17,666 nt of DNA from CABMGU01 sp035292785 (GTDB lineage: Archaea; Nanobdellota; Nanobdellia; Woesearchaeales; ARS49), in assembly GCA_035292785.1 (NCBI GenBank), contig DATDPK010000043.1:1-17666 (forward strand). Direction: 5' to 3'. Shown here piece by piece: positions 7,444-15,568 of this stretch; positions within the stretch are counted from its first letter, which is position 1, and every line of letters begins with the position of its first letter. The notes below the pieces were generated by a model. That model was not told the DNA's origin, made no database searches, and saw nothing but the letters and a program-made list of their open reading frames with translations. The position numbers and the translations under genes were made by a program.

Positions 7444-9096
7444 ATGGATAAGCGGCTTATAGGGGTTTTGGCGTGCTACGCATTAGTTTCCATCATAATA
7501 TTCAGCTGGATGGACATAACAATAACAAACTCGTACCAAAGGGCGAATACAGCTGCTTATATGGCGGACTTTGCAAAGAAAGACCTTTTGAAAACAAACA
7601 GCTTTCAGGAACTTAAAGACAATTTCTTACAAGGGCACGGCCACTACAAAATATTTTCAGGAATAGCAGACTGGCCTCCGCTTCAATTAATGCTTCTGAC
7701 ACTGAGCTTTCTTGTATTCGGCATAAACAAGCTCAGTTTTATGTTTTTCCCGCTGATAATAACACTGCTAACTTTAATATATTTGTATAAACTGGTTCTT
7801 TTATCTTATAATAATAGAAATATCGCCCTGACCACTGTAATTTTAACGGCGCTCTCAACTTTCTTTTTTTACGAATCAGCAACACCAATGCTGGAAAATG
7901 GAATAGCCTTGTTTACAATAATGTGCGTTTATTATTTTGCCCTTTATTTGAAAACAAAAAAGGATAAATACTTTTATTCGACCACAGCCGCTTTAGCTCT
8001 TGGGCTTCTATACAAAGAACAAATGATATTAATCATTCCTGCGCTGGCCGGTATTTTTCTTTACAAAACGCGATTGAAAGAATTTTTCACATCAAAGAGA
8101 AACTATAAAATGCTGTTAGTATCTCTTGCTGTCTTCTTTTTGATAATGCTACCAATGATTGCAAGAGAAATAGTTCTAATGAAAGAAGGCGTTTCCATAA
8201 TCGCTTCAAGGTCAATAGGCAGAATAAAATATATTTATGAAGACGTTGGGAAAAAAGGCTTTCTGACAGCAAAAGAGCTGGAATTCCAAAACGAGCTGCC
8301 AGAATACAAACGGGAACTAATCAACAACAGATACAGCTTATCACACCTGCAAAAATTTATCATAGCAATCACGTCCACGTTTTTCAACTGGATACTGATT
8401 CCGTTCATACTTTTGGGACTGGCACGCAAATACAGTAAGTTCAATGATATAGAAATTATGATATTGATTTTTGTCGCTACCAGTCTTGTTTTCTTTTCAT
8501 TACACGGATTAATACCAAGATTGGCTCTTCCAACAGCAATCCTGCTCAATATTTTTGCAGCGAAAGGAGTATTCTCCCTGCCAAGAAAAGCAATAATTCC
8601 AATTATGGCAATAGTTTTCATAATGCTTGGATTTCAGACCTCCTCCTTTTTCGTGAAAATATACAACAATGAACACATATTGTCAATGCAACACGATTAT
8701 GAGGCAAGTGCGCAATATATGCTGGACAACACGCAGGGAGAGTTCACTGTAATAACCTCAAGAGTCCACCAAATGGCTTTTGAATTTATCAGACAAGACA
8801 AAAACCGAAAAGCGTATGTGGAGCTGATACCTGAAAAACAAGAACAGTTGAAGGAAATGCTGCAAGGAATTTTTAGAACGCCAGAATTGCTTGAAGAATC
8901 AAACATTGAATATGAAACAACAAGGCCAAAAGTGCGATATGTTGTAATCCACGAAAAACTTGAGACAGGTCCTTTGAAAGGGCTTGCTGACTATAATATT
9001 CCTGAATTCCTGAACAATTATGAGAATGCCACACTTGTGAAAACAATAGACTCGCCATTCCCAAACTCGCGAACCTGGATTTACCAAATCAACTAG
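7444..9096 (+). CDS. GT-C fold membrane glycosyltransferase (PMT/ArnT-like)
   Basis: The 550-residue protein has the GT-C layout: an N-terminal helix (6-22), a first extracytoplasmic loop with D24, a DWPPL motif (76-80) entering the second helix, then about 8-10 helices to roughly residue 410, and a soluble C-terminal domain of about 140 residues. DWPPL resembles the xPPL motif of PMT_2/ArnT-type enzymes, which use polyprenyl-phosphate sugars on the outer membrane face to glycosylate proteins or lipids. A YKEQ motif in a mid-protein loop also fits. The canonical Asp-Glu pair of the first loop is not obvious, so activity is inferred from fold. It is transcribed from its own promoter just before a polyprenyl-phosphate sugar synthase-like gene. 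Codons end in T more often than in neighbouring genes. Confidence 0.75.
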   Translation: MDKRLIGVLACYALVSIIIFSWMDITITNSYQRANTAAYMADFAKKDLLKTNSFQELKDNFLQGHGHYKIFSGIADWPPLQLMLLTLSFLVFGINKLSFMFFPLIITLLTLIYLYKLVLLSYNNRNIALTTVILTALSTFFFYESATPMLENGIALFTIMCVYYFALYLKTKKDKYFYSTTAALALGLLYKEQMILIIPALAGIFLYKTRLKEFFTSKRNYKMLLVSLAVFFLIMLPMIAREIVLMKEGVSIIASRSIGRIKYIYEDVGKKGFLTAKELEFQNELPEYKRELINNRYSLSHLQKFIIAITSTFFNWILIPFILLGLARKYSKFNDIEIMILIFVATSLVFFSLHGLIPRLALPTAILLNIFAAKGVFSLPRKAIIPIMAIVFIMLGFQTSSFFVKIYNNEHILSMQHDYEASAQYMLDNTQGEFTVITSRVHQMAFEFIRQDKNRKAYVELIPEKQEQLKEMLQGIFRTPELLEESNIEYETTRPKVRYVVIHEKLETGPLKGLADYNIPEFLNNYENATLVKTIDSPFPNSRTWIYQIN

Positions 9097-9101
9097 AAAT
9101 G

Positions 9102-9109
9102 TTTATAAA
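9102..9109 (+). promoter_or_regulatory. TATA element of the 9134-12126 operon
   Basis: TTTATAAA is followed 25-32 nt later by ATG 9134. The in-frame ATG at 9110 directly abuts this element, so it would lie upstream of the predicted transcription start and cannot be the start codon of a transcript from this promoter. Confidence 0.65.
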
Positions 9110-9133
9110 ATGACTGAAGGCAAAAACAACAAA

Positions 9134-9844
9134 ATGAAACTGAGCATAGTAATACCAGTATACAACGAGGAAGAAACCCTTGAAAAAATACTCCAAAAAG
9201 TGGAAGAAGTAAAACTCGACAACTTTGAAAAGGAAATAATAATCGTAGATGACTGCTCAAAAGACAATTCAAGAAAAATACTTCAGGAGCTTGCAAAGAA
9301 AAAAAGATACAAGATAATCTTCCACTCAAAAAACCAGGGAAAAGGCGCTGCGCTCAGAACAGGATTCTCACGGGCAACAGGCGACATCATCCTTGTGCAG
9401 GACGCGGATTTGGAATACGACCCAAATGACTACCCAAAACTGCTCCAGCCGATAATTGAAGGCGAGGCAGAAGTGGTTTACGGCTCAAGATTCAAGTCAA
9501 AAAAAGGAAAACTCAGAGAGCACAGCTTCACATACATCATACATTCAATGGGAAACGCAGGGCTGACAATAATAACAAATATCCTGTACTTTTCAAGACT
9601 CACAGACATGGAAACCTGCTACAAGGCATTCACAAAAAGAGCGCTGGAAAAAATAGGGCCATTGCGCGCAAGGCGCTTTGACTTTGAGCCTGAAATAACC
9701 GCGAAATTCCTGAAAAACGGATTCAGGATAAAAGAAGTGCCGATAAACTACTACTCAAGAGATTTCAACGAAGGCAAAAAGATAACGTGGAAAGACGGGC
9801 TTAAGGCAGCATTATACCTAATCAAATACCGATTTATGGACTAA
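9134..9844 (+). CDS. GT2 polyprenyl-phosphate sugar synthase-like glycosyltransferase (DPM1-type)
   Basis: This 236-residue soluble GT-A enzyme resembles dolichol-phosphate mannose/glucose synthases, which load a sugar from a nucleotide donor onto polyprenyl phosphate at the cytoplasmic face. Motifs are IVIPVYNEEE (5-14), IIIVDDCSKDNS (35-46), NQGKGAALRTG (67-77), the metal-binding DAD in QDADLEYDP (89-97), VVYGSRF (114-120) and EGKKITWKDG (213-222). It has no C-terminal membrane helices, like the DPM1 subclass. I start it at ATG 9134 (MKLSIVIPVYNEE) and not at ATG 9110, because a TATA box ends at 9109 and family members begin this way. FkbM begins one base after its stop. It probably supplies the lipid-linked donor for the neighbouring GT-C enzymes. 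Confidence 0.88.
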   Translation: MKLSIVIPVYNEEETLEKILQKVEEVKLDNFEKEIIIVDDCSKDNSRKILQELAKKKRYKIIFHSKNQGKGAALRTGFSRATGDIILVQDADLEYDPNDYPKLLQPIIEGEAEVVYGSRFKSKKGKLREHSFTYIIHSMGNAGLTIITNILYFSRLTDMETCYKAFTKRALEKIGPLRARRFDFEPEITAKFLKNGFRIKEVPINYYSRDFNEGKKITWKDGLKAALYLIKYRFMD

Positions 9845-9845
9845 A

Positions 9846-10652
9846 ATGACAATCATCAACAGATTCTGGAACATGGCAAAACAAGCATCAATTGATGCTT
9901 TCGCAGCATACCGCGCAATGGGGCCAAGGAAATGGTTTTCTTTATGGCTTACCTGGAGGCCGGAAAAAATAGTCAGCCTGAACGGCATAAAGCTGGCAAT
10001 CAGAACACGCACTATGAAGCTCAAGCTCGCAGACCTCTGCATGGCAGTAGAATGCATACTCTTCAAGGAATACACACCAGAAGGGTTTGAAATCAAAAAA
10101 ACAGACACTGTTGTGGATGTTGGAGGGCATATCGGCTCGTTTTCACTGCTCGCGGCAAAAAACGCGCGCAAGGTTTACACCTTTGAGCCATCACCAAACA
10201 ATTACGCACAGCTAGTCAAAAATGCAAAAATAAACGGATTCAAAAACATGAACCCAATCAATCAGGCAGTTGCCTCGAAAAAAGGCACGCTAAAACTCTA
10301 CATCGACCCGCTAAACACAGCAGCGAACAGCCTATACCAAAAAAGCGACAAATACGTGAGCGTCAAGGCAACAACGCTGCCAGAATTTTTCAAGAAAAAC
10401 AAGATAACAAAATGCGATTTCCTGAAACTCGACTGCGAAGGAGCAGAATACGACATCCTCCTGAACCTGGATGCGAAAACTCTTGGAAAAATAAAGAAAA
10501 TAGTGTGCGAATACCACGAACCATTATCCTTTGGAATCAAAAACCCAGAATTCACGCCTGAAAATGTGGCAGCACATTTGCGCAAGAACAAATTCACAGT
10601 ATTGGTGAAAAAAATAAAAACATACCAAGGAATGATATATGCAAAAAAATAA
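9846..10652 (+). CDS. FkbM family SAM-dependent methyltransferase
   Basis: The 268-residue protein has the FkbM signature: the SAM loop VVDVGGHIGSFS (89-100), the acidic EPSP motif (114-117), and LKLDCEGAEYDIL (193-205), which distinguishes the family. FkbM-type enzymes O-methylate hydroxyls; the founding member acts on a polyketide and many relatives act on sugars in surface-glycan loci. The amino-terminal 85 residues are less conserved and may recognise the acceptor. The gene begins one base after the polyprenyl-phosphate sugar synthase stop and overlaps the next GT-C gene by 14 nt, so all three are one operon. Methylation of a glycan unit is the likely role; the exact substrate is unknown. 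Confidence 0.9.
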   Translation: MTIINRFWNMAKQASIDAFAAYRAMGPRKWFSLWLTWRPEKIVSLNGIKLAIRTRTMKLKLADLCMAVECILFKEYTPEGFEIKKTDTVVDVGGHIGSFSLLAAKNARKVYTFEPSPNNYAQLVKNAKINGFKNMNPINQAVASKKGTLKLYIDPLNTAANSLYQKSDKYVSVKATTLPEFFKKNKITKCDFLKLDCEGAEYDILLNLDAKTLGKIKKIVCEYHEPLSFGIKNPEFTPENVAAHLRKNKFTVLVKKIKTYQGMIYAKK

Positions 10653-12126
10653 AATCCTTTTATTACTGCCTGCTGTTTTTGCCGTAATATTCTTCACACT
10701 CTACCCTTCTATTCCACAAATCAGCGATGAAAGCGAATATTTCAGAAACGCATACCTGCTGATGCAGGGAAAGACCATAATCAACCAGGAAGAATACACA
10801 TACAATTATTTCGGTGAAGAAGGAAGATATTTCTCGCGATACCCGCTTACTGCCGGACTTTTTCTTATTCCATTCATTATTCTCGGACTGAAAAGCGCAT
10901 TTCTATTTGGATTATTCTTCTTCCTTCTCGGATATTATTTTTTCATTAAGCTGTTAGACCACAACAAGATAGATAGAATCTGGGCTCTCGCATACCTTGG
11001 CTACACGCCTTTCATCTTTCATTCAACAACACTGATGGTCGACCTGCCGTCTGCTGCCCTGCTTCTCGGCACATTTTACTTCTATGCAAAAAGAAACGGC
11101 CCAATGTGGGGACTGCTGTCAGGGCTTTCGCTCCTGCTCAAGACAACCAATATTATAGCAATCGCTGTGCTTCTTGTCTTTTCAACAATAAAAGCATTAA
11201 AATCACCTGAAAAGAAAAAGAGCACAATAACAGCATTGCTGATAATAAGTGTGTTCATTGCAATCATGGCAGCGCATAACTTTATGCTTTTTGGCAGCCC
11301 ATTAAAAAGCGGATATGATTTCATACACAACAACGTAACTTTCCTGTTCAGCAAGCCTGACTTCATCCAGCTTTTCATACAAAACATCACACACTACGCC
11401 ATCTTTTTGCTTTTATTCTACCCATTGATGCTTATTTTGGCAAGCATTCCGAAATATGACACTAAAAAGGAAACATTATGGTATACTGCTGCGCTGATTA
11501 TTTTCTTTTCAGCTGCAAACAACCTGCCAAGCCTTGCAATTTCCGACCTGATAATCAGCTATCGATACATATTCCCAGCAGCAGCGCTTCTCTTAATCGG
11601 CTATGTCAAATTCCTGAACGACTATGTTGTGGACCGTGTTAAATTACTCAAAAAATACCTGCCTGCAATAATAGCAATCATTGCGCTGCTCTTAATTACC
11701 GCGTCAATTCCAATCCTCGACTTAAAGCAGCAGGGCTCTGCACGAACCCATCATATAGTTCAGGACATTTATGGCAACACAGAAGATAATTCCTTGATTA
11801 TAGGAGTGCAGGAAGCAAACTATTTCAACGAGTATTTCGGCAACAGGGGATATCTTGGCTATCTAAGGCCAACAGCATTTGACGATTCAGAGCCGATAAT
11901 AAACAAAAAAATTGAGGAATATTTCAGCGCTGGCAAAAGCGTATATCTATTGTATTTCGAAACGCCATATTATTCCTACAAAAAAGGCGTGGAAGACGCA
12001 ACGGCAAAACTTGATTTGCTTAAGGAAAAGCACAACGGCACACTGGTTTATGAAAACAGTTATCCTGTAAGAAGCCCATTTTACACGAACACTATGTCAT
12101 TTAAAATTTACAAACTGTCCGCGTAA
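10639..12126 (+). CDS. GT-C fold membrane glycosyltransferase (PMT_2/GT39-like)
   Basis: This 495-residue polytopic protein has an N-terminal helix (5-23), then an extracytoplasmic loop with the Asp-Glu pair of GT-C enzymes (D30, E31 in ISDESEYF) and SRYPLTAGLFL (66-76) leading into helix two. About 9-10 further helices run to about 355, and a soluble C-terminal domain of about 130 residues follows. In related enzymes the first-loop acidic residues bind metal and the acceptor, while the donor is a polyprenyl-phosphate sugar. The start overlaps the FkbM gene by 14 nt, consistent with coupling. This protein and the one at 7444 share layout but little obvious sequence, so they probably add different sugars or act on different acceptors. 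Confidence 0.78.
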   Translation: MQKNKILLLLPAVFAVIFFTLYPSIPQISDESEYFRNAYLLMQGKTIINQEEYTYNYFGEEGRYFSRYPLTAGLFLIPFIILGLKSAFLFGLFFFLLGYYFFIKLLDHNKIDRIWALAYLGYTPFIFHSTTLMVDLPSAALLLGTFYFYAKRNGPMWGLLSGLSLLLKTTNIIAIAVLLVFSTIKALKSPEKKKSTITALLIISVFIAIMAAHNFMLFGSPLKSGYDFIHNNVTFLFSKPDFIQLFIQNITHYAIFLLLFYPLMLILASIPKYDTKKETLWYTAALIIFFSAANNLPSLAISDLIISYRYIFPAAALLLIGYVKFLNDYVVDRVKLLKKYLPAIIAIIALLLITASIPILDLKQQGSARTHHIVQDIYGNTEDNSLIIGVQEANYFNEYFGNRGYLGYLRPTAFDDSEPIINKKIEEYFSAGKSVYLLYFETPYYSYKKGVEDATAKLDLLKEKHNGTLVYENSYPVRSPFYTNTMSFKIYKLSA

Positions 12127-12128
12127 GA

Positions 12129-12136
12129 TTTATAAG
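12129..12136 (+). promoter_or_regulatory. TATA element of the 12160-14158 operon
   Basis: TTTATAAG lies 24-31 nt before ATG 12160 and predicts a leaderless mRNA for the GT2-GtrA-methyltransferase operon. It begins three bases after the stop of the preceding GT-C gene. Confidence 0.6.
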
Positions 12137-12159
12137 CATAATATAGGCAAAGAACAACC

Positions 12160-13014
12160 ATGGCAAAAATAAGCGTAGTCATTCCAATTTACAACGAAGA
12201 AGAAAGCATAGCTGACACAATAGAGCGAATACAAAAAGTGTCAAAGAAAATAAAACACGACGTTGAAATCATAGCAGTAAATGATGCCTCAAAAGACAAC
12301 TCACTGCAGATTCTCAAAAAAATAAGCGGCATCAAAATAGTCAGCCACCCTTACAACCTCGGATATGGCGCTTCTGTGAAAGATGGAATAAGAGCGGCAA
12401 CAGGCGAATGGATAATGATAACAGACGCAGACGGCACGTACCCAATCGAGGATATGCCAAAACTTGTAGAGCACATCCCGCAATATGACATGGTGGTAGG
12501 AGCAAGGACAGGAAAGGAAGTCCACATCCCGCTAATGAGGAGGCCGGCAAAATGGATTATCAACAAGCTGGCAAATTTTCTTTCAGGACACAAAATTGAC
12601 GACATAAACTCAGGAATGCGAATCTTCAACAAGGAAAAGGCAATGGAATTCATTAAGCTTTACCCGTCAGGAGTCTCATTCACTTCAACAATAACGCTTG
12701 CATTCTTTACCAGCGATTATACAGTCAAGTACATACCAACAAATTATTACAAGCGCATTGGAAAATCAACAATCAAACCAATCAAGGACTTTATTGGATT
12801 CATCACGCTAATATTCAAAATCGTTATGTATTTCAGGCCGTTGAAATTCTTTCTCGCCCCGAGCATGCTCTTGATTTTATTCGGAATAGGCTACGGCACA
12901 TATCAAACTATGACTTCGTCAACAGGAATTGGACAACTCCCTATGCTTGCCGTCATCACAGGCATCCAACTGGTCTTCTTAGGCTTTATTGCGGAAATGG
13001 TGGCAAAGAAGTAA
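12160..13014 (+). CDS. Membrane-anchored GT2 polyprenyl-phosphate sugar synthase-like protein (GtrB-like)
   Basis: The 284-residue protein begins with a GT-A domain: VVIPIYNEEES (6-16), IIAVNDASKDNS (37-48), HPYNLGYGASVKDG (63-76), the metal-binding DAD in TDADGTYP (88-95), and VVGARTG (112-118). Two C-terminal membrane helices (about 229-247 and 262-280) follow. This matches the subgroup of polyprenyl-phosphate glucosyl/mannosyl transferases that, in the GtrA/GtrB pairing known from phage serotype conversion, loads a sugar onto the carrier lipid. The next gene encodes a GtrA-type protein and its ATG overlaps this stop (TAATG), which strengthens the pairing. It differs from the 9134 enzyme in having the membrane anchor, so the cluster probably makes two distinct lipid-linked sugars. 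Confidence 0.87.
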   Translation: MAKISVVIPIYNEEESIADTIERIQKVSKKIKHDVEIIAVNDASKDNSLQILKKISGIKIVSHPYNLGYGASVKDGIRAATGEWIMITDADGTYPIEDMPKLVEHIPQYDMVVGARTGKEVHIPLMRRPAKWIINKLANFLSGHKIDDINSGMRIFNKEKAMEFIKLYPSGVSFTSTITLAFFTSDYTVKYIPTNYYKRIGKSTIKPIKDFIGFITLIFKIVMYFRPLKFFLAPSMLLILFGIGYGTYQTMTSSTGIGQLPMLAVITGIQLVFLGFIAEMVAKK

Positions 13015-13412
13015 TGCTAAGCAGACTCAAAAACAAGTTTATTTCCAGGCTTTTCGCACGATTTGTCACAGGCGGAATTGCGGGCTTTGCGTTTAATATA
13101 CTGATAACTTACATTTTCACTGAATTCTTTTCATTCAATTATTTCATAGTTTACCTTTCTGCAGTCACAATTACAACGCTTTTCAATTTTGTTGTTGCAA
13201 TAAAATACATATTCAGAATCACGGAAAACTACCACATCATCTTCTGCAAATACACATTATTTGTCATAGTCTTCTATTTTGCAAACCTGCTGGGAGTCAA
13301 ATTTTTAACTGATTACCTCGCCATAAATTATCTCATTTCAATCACACTCGTGACTGCTGTTCTCTTCCTAGCAAAATTTATAATCTACGACAAATACGTT
13401 TTCCACAGATGA
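13014..13412 (+). CDS. GtrA family membrane protein (putative polyprenyl-phosphate sugar flippase)
   Basis: This small protein of 132 residues has four predicted helices (about 15-35, 41-62, 77-97, 103-124) and a basic ending, the layout of the GtrA family. RFVTGGIAGFAFNILI (16-31) and a TLFNFVVAIKYIF stretch (55-67) match the family pattern of an N-terminal GG/AxN motif and an FxxxKYxF motif at the second helix. GtrA proteins are thought to flip polyprenyl-phosphate sugars made by a partner GT2 enzyme, here the upstream gene, with which it shares one base. It also overlaps the next methyltransferase by ATGA. The flippase role is established for few members, so function is family-based. Confidence 0.85.
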   Translation: MLSRLKNKFISRLFARFVTGGIAGFAFNILITYIFTEFFSFNYFIVYLSAVTITTLFNFVVAIKYIFRITENYHIIFCKYTLFVIVFYFANLLGVKFLTDYLAINYLISITLVTAVLFLAKFIIYDKYVFHR

Positions 13413-14158
13413 CAGACAGAAAAGAACGCGAAAAAGAACTGCACAAGATTTTGGCGCACGAGTACGACGAAAAACGCGAAGGCTCAAAAAACGGCAGATA
13501 CTACTCAAAAGAATGGCTGCGCTGGATGATAAGGTGCATCAACATACCAAAACACGCAAGCATACTCGACATCGGCTGCGGAACAGGAATACTTTACGAA
13601 ATTCTAAAAGAGGAGAATTTGGAGTGCAAATATGTAGGCATAGACTTGTCGGAAAGCATGATAGAAGTTGGCAAGAAACGCTACCCAGGCATAGACCTCC
13701 GCGCAATGGACTCTGAAAACCTTGATTTCGAAGACAAATCATTTGACATAGTATTCATGCGAAGCGTGCTCCACCACCTCCCGCACCCAGTCAAAGCAAT
13801 ACAAGAAATGAGCAGAGTATCAAAAGGGGTTGTCCTAATTTCAGAACCGTCAAAAAACATTCTAACAGAATTCCCAAGATACTTAGCAAAGAAATTCACC
13901 TCCCACTTCGACCCTGAACACACCCATTACTCAAAAAAAGAACTGAAAACACTCTTACAGCAAGGAAACGTCACAACCTGCAAGCTATACCACTTCGGCT
14001 ATCTTGCATACCCTTGGGGATTTACAGACATTCTACCATTTGCAAACCTGCTTCCCCTATTCATGCTAAAAATACTGTTCAAACTTGATTTATTGATAGC
14101 AAAAATTCCTCTGCTCAACCATTTCAGCTGGCACATAACTGCAGTATGCAATGTTTAG
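13409..14158 (+). CDS. Class I SAM-dependent methyltransferase (Methyltransf_11/UbiE-like)
   Basis: The 249-residue protein has the SAM-binding loop ILDIGCGTG (52-60), an acidic strand end in YVGIDLSESM (75-84), D101 at motif II, FDIVFMRSVLHHLPHP (112-127) and a later VVLISEP strand (141-147). This is a standard class I methyltransferase core with about 100 C-terminal residues of family-specific sequence, including a hydrophobic part near 207-240 that may associate with membrane or lipid. It is the last gene of the GT2-GtrA operon, with an ATGA overlap to gtrA, and could methylate the lipid-linked sugar or carrier. Its stop overlaps the stop of the convergent secreted-protein gene by four bases. 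Confidence 0.85.
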   Translation: MTDRKEREKELHKILAHEYDEKREGSKNGRYYSKEWLRWMIRCINIPKHASILDIGCGTGILYEILKEENLECKYVGIDLSESMIEVGKKRYPGIDLRAMDSENLDFEDKSFDIVFMRSVLHHLPHPVKAIQEMSRVSKGVVLISEPSKNILTEFPRYLAKKFTSHFDPEHTHYSKKELKTLLQQGNVTTCKLYHFGYLAYPWGFTDILPFANLLPLFMLKILFKLDLLIAKIPLLNHFSWHITAVCNV

Positions 14159-15426
14159 AAACCAAAACCCTTCTGCCTTTTCTTATAATGCTTGTAGCCA
14201 AAATAAGCGATAAACGGCAATAAAAGAATGATTAGAAAATACCAATACCAGCTGCTGCCTTCTTTTTCTGTGACAAACATTTCAGTTGACTGAACAGCAG
14301 GCATTTGCGGCTCTGACACGTTTGAAAGCTCAACCTTTTCAGGAGATTTGACTATCGGCTTGTCAACATCACAAGCATCGCCAACGCCGTCGTTGTCGCT
14401 ATCCGGCTGAAGCTCTGGATTTGAAGGACAATTGTCAGTGAAATCAGACAATCCATCACCGTCCAAATCCTGCTCCCCAGCATAACGAACAATTAATTCC
14501 AATACGCCGTCATTGTTCAAGTCACCAATATCCTTTTCTGAAGAGACAAACGCGACTGTCTTATCAAATACAGAAGGATGAGAGCCTGCAAGATTAATAC
14601 TTGCAACAGTCATATTCTTCAAAGAAAGACTGAACAAATTATTATCACGCTCAAAGATTACAATATCATCGAATATGGCAGGAGAATTGCCTGCTTGTCC
14701 TGTTTCTGACGATTTCTCAGACCTCGCATCAAGTATTGCAATCTTACCATCAGATACGAATGCGACATTACCTGCCTTTGACAATCCAAGACGCTCTCCA
14801 GCAACTTTTGTATTGGAAACCTGGCGCGTCTCCTTATCGAATATTCGCAGGACAGAATCCTGCTTGTCGCCATCAGCATTCAAGTCAACATTAACCTGCT
14901 GCTCCAAAGTTGAAAAGACAAAAACGCGCTGATTAATCACAGGAAAATCACCAACTGCCTTCAAATTGCTGGTTTCCTTTTTAACTAAATCATACTGCCT
15001 AATGATGTCATCATCCTCATCGCCGTCATTCGAAAAATCAACGCCAAGCTCAGACTCCTTTGTTGAAAAGACAACATAGTTCGAGAAAATATAAGGGTGC
15101 CTACCGACCGCCTTTGTGCTGGTGACTTTTTTATCACGAACATTTGCAAACTGGATGACAGTGTCATCAATGTCCCCGTCATCATTCAAATCAACATCCT
15201 CTCTTGTCTCAAAAACAACAGTATAACCGAAAAGAGAAGGGTTAACGCCCTTTGCAATCAAGCTATCCTCCTTTCGGGCAATATCATAAGAGTAAATGCT
15301 GCCATCACGCTCATAAGCAATAATGTCGCCGTAAAGAACAGGATTACTGCCTGCCTTGCCAGTACTCTCAACTATGAGAGCAAAAGAAACAGGAAGGAGC
15401 AATAATAGTACGAATAGCCAGCGCAT
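14155..15426 (-). CDS. Predicted secreted, membrane-anchored protein with propeller-like repeats and calcium-binding loops
   Basis: I start this 423-residue protein at ATG 15426, where an N-terminal signal peptide begins (MRWLFVLLLLLPVSFA) and a TATA element sits 27 nt upstream; the frame stays open to 15579. Repeats follow. Acidic DxNxDGDxxD-type loops lie at 79-90, 130-141 and 181-192, exactly 51 residues apart, with a fourth, degenerate one at 302-310. Each follows a beta-rich VVF(S/E)T unit, which suggests a propeller with calcium loops. A thrombospondin type 3-like segment with two acidic loops and a cysteine pair (C333, C352) covers about 320-353. A linker leads to one membrane helix (393-411) and a basic tail, so the bulk is probably outside the cell. 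Two N-x-S/T sequons occur (N271, N369). Function is unknown; surface structure, adhesion or substrate for the neighbouring glycosylation genes are possibilities. Confidence 0.8.
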   Translation of the reverse strand: MRWLFVLLLLLPVSFALIVESTGKAGSNPVLYGDIIAYERDGSIYSYDIARKEDSLIAKGVNPSLFGYTVVFETREDVDLNDDGDIDDTVIQFANVRDKKVTSTKAVGRHPYIFSNYVVFSTKESELGVDFSNDGDEDDDIIRQYDLVKKETSNLKAVGDFPVINQRVFVFSTLEQQVNVDLNADGDKQDSVLRIFDKETRQVSNTKVAGERLGLSKAGNVAFVSDGKIAILDARSEKSSETGQAGNSPAIFDDIVIFERDNNLFSLSLKNMTVASINLAGSHPSVFDKTVAFVSSEKDIGDLNNDGVLELIVRYAGEQDLDGDGLSDFTDNCPSNPELQPDSDNDGVGDACDVDKPIVKSPEKVELSNVSEPQMPAVQSTEMFVTEKEGSSWYWYFLIILLLPFIAYFGYKHYKKRQKGFGF

Positions 15427-15449
15427 ACTGACAAATGAGCACAGTCTGA

Positions 15450-15456
15450 TTTTAAA
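15450..15456 (-). promoter_or_regulatory. TATA element of the secreted repeat protein gene
   Basis: On the minus strand TTTAAAA is preceded by CAGAAAGG, a purine-rich BRE-like run nearly identical to that of the divergent S8e promoter. It lies 24-30 nt before ATG 15426 and decides that start over the far upstream ATG at 15579. Confidence 0.65.
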
Positions 15457-15470
15457 CCTTTCTGTGTGTA

Positions 15471-15510
15471 GGAAACTTGCTAGAATCATATTATGATACT
15501 TCAAGTTTCC
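15471..15510. repeat. Nested dyad: 9-bp inverted repeat around a 13-bp palindrome
   Basis: GGAAACTTG (15471-15479) and its reverse complement CAAGTTTCC (15502-15510) enclose ATCATA-T-TATGAT (15485-15497). The two symmetry centres differ by half a base. The element lies between the two divergent TATA boxes, so neither predicted transcript includes it. It could be an operator or a fragment of a small palindromic element; nothing identifies the binding protein. Confidence 0.6.
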
Positions 15511-15518
15511 GAGCATGC

Positions 15519-15559
15519 TCAAGAACCACACAAGTAAAATGACTATTAGTGGTTCTTGA
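15519..15559. repeat. Perfect 11-bp inverted repeat with 19-nt spacer, upstream of the S8e promoter
   Basis: TCAAGAACCAC (15519-15529) is the exact reverse complement of GTGGTTCTTGA (15549-15559). The repeat ends ten bases before the S8e TATA element. The perfect 10-bp palindrome GAGCATGCTC (15511-15520) joins it to the preceding dyad. Regulator binding or a cruciform are possible; nothing transcribed toward it would need a terminator. Confidence 0.6.
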
Positions 15560-15568
15560 CACGAAAGG

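Noticed and set aside
9110..9133. ATG 9110 as the start of the GT2 gene
   Set aside because: The TTTATAAA element ends at 9109, so this codon would precede the transcript start. The next in-frame ATG (9134) starts exactly where family members begin.
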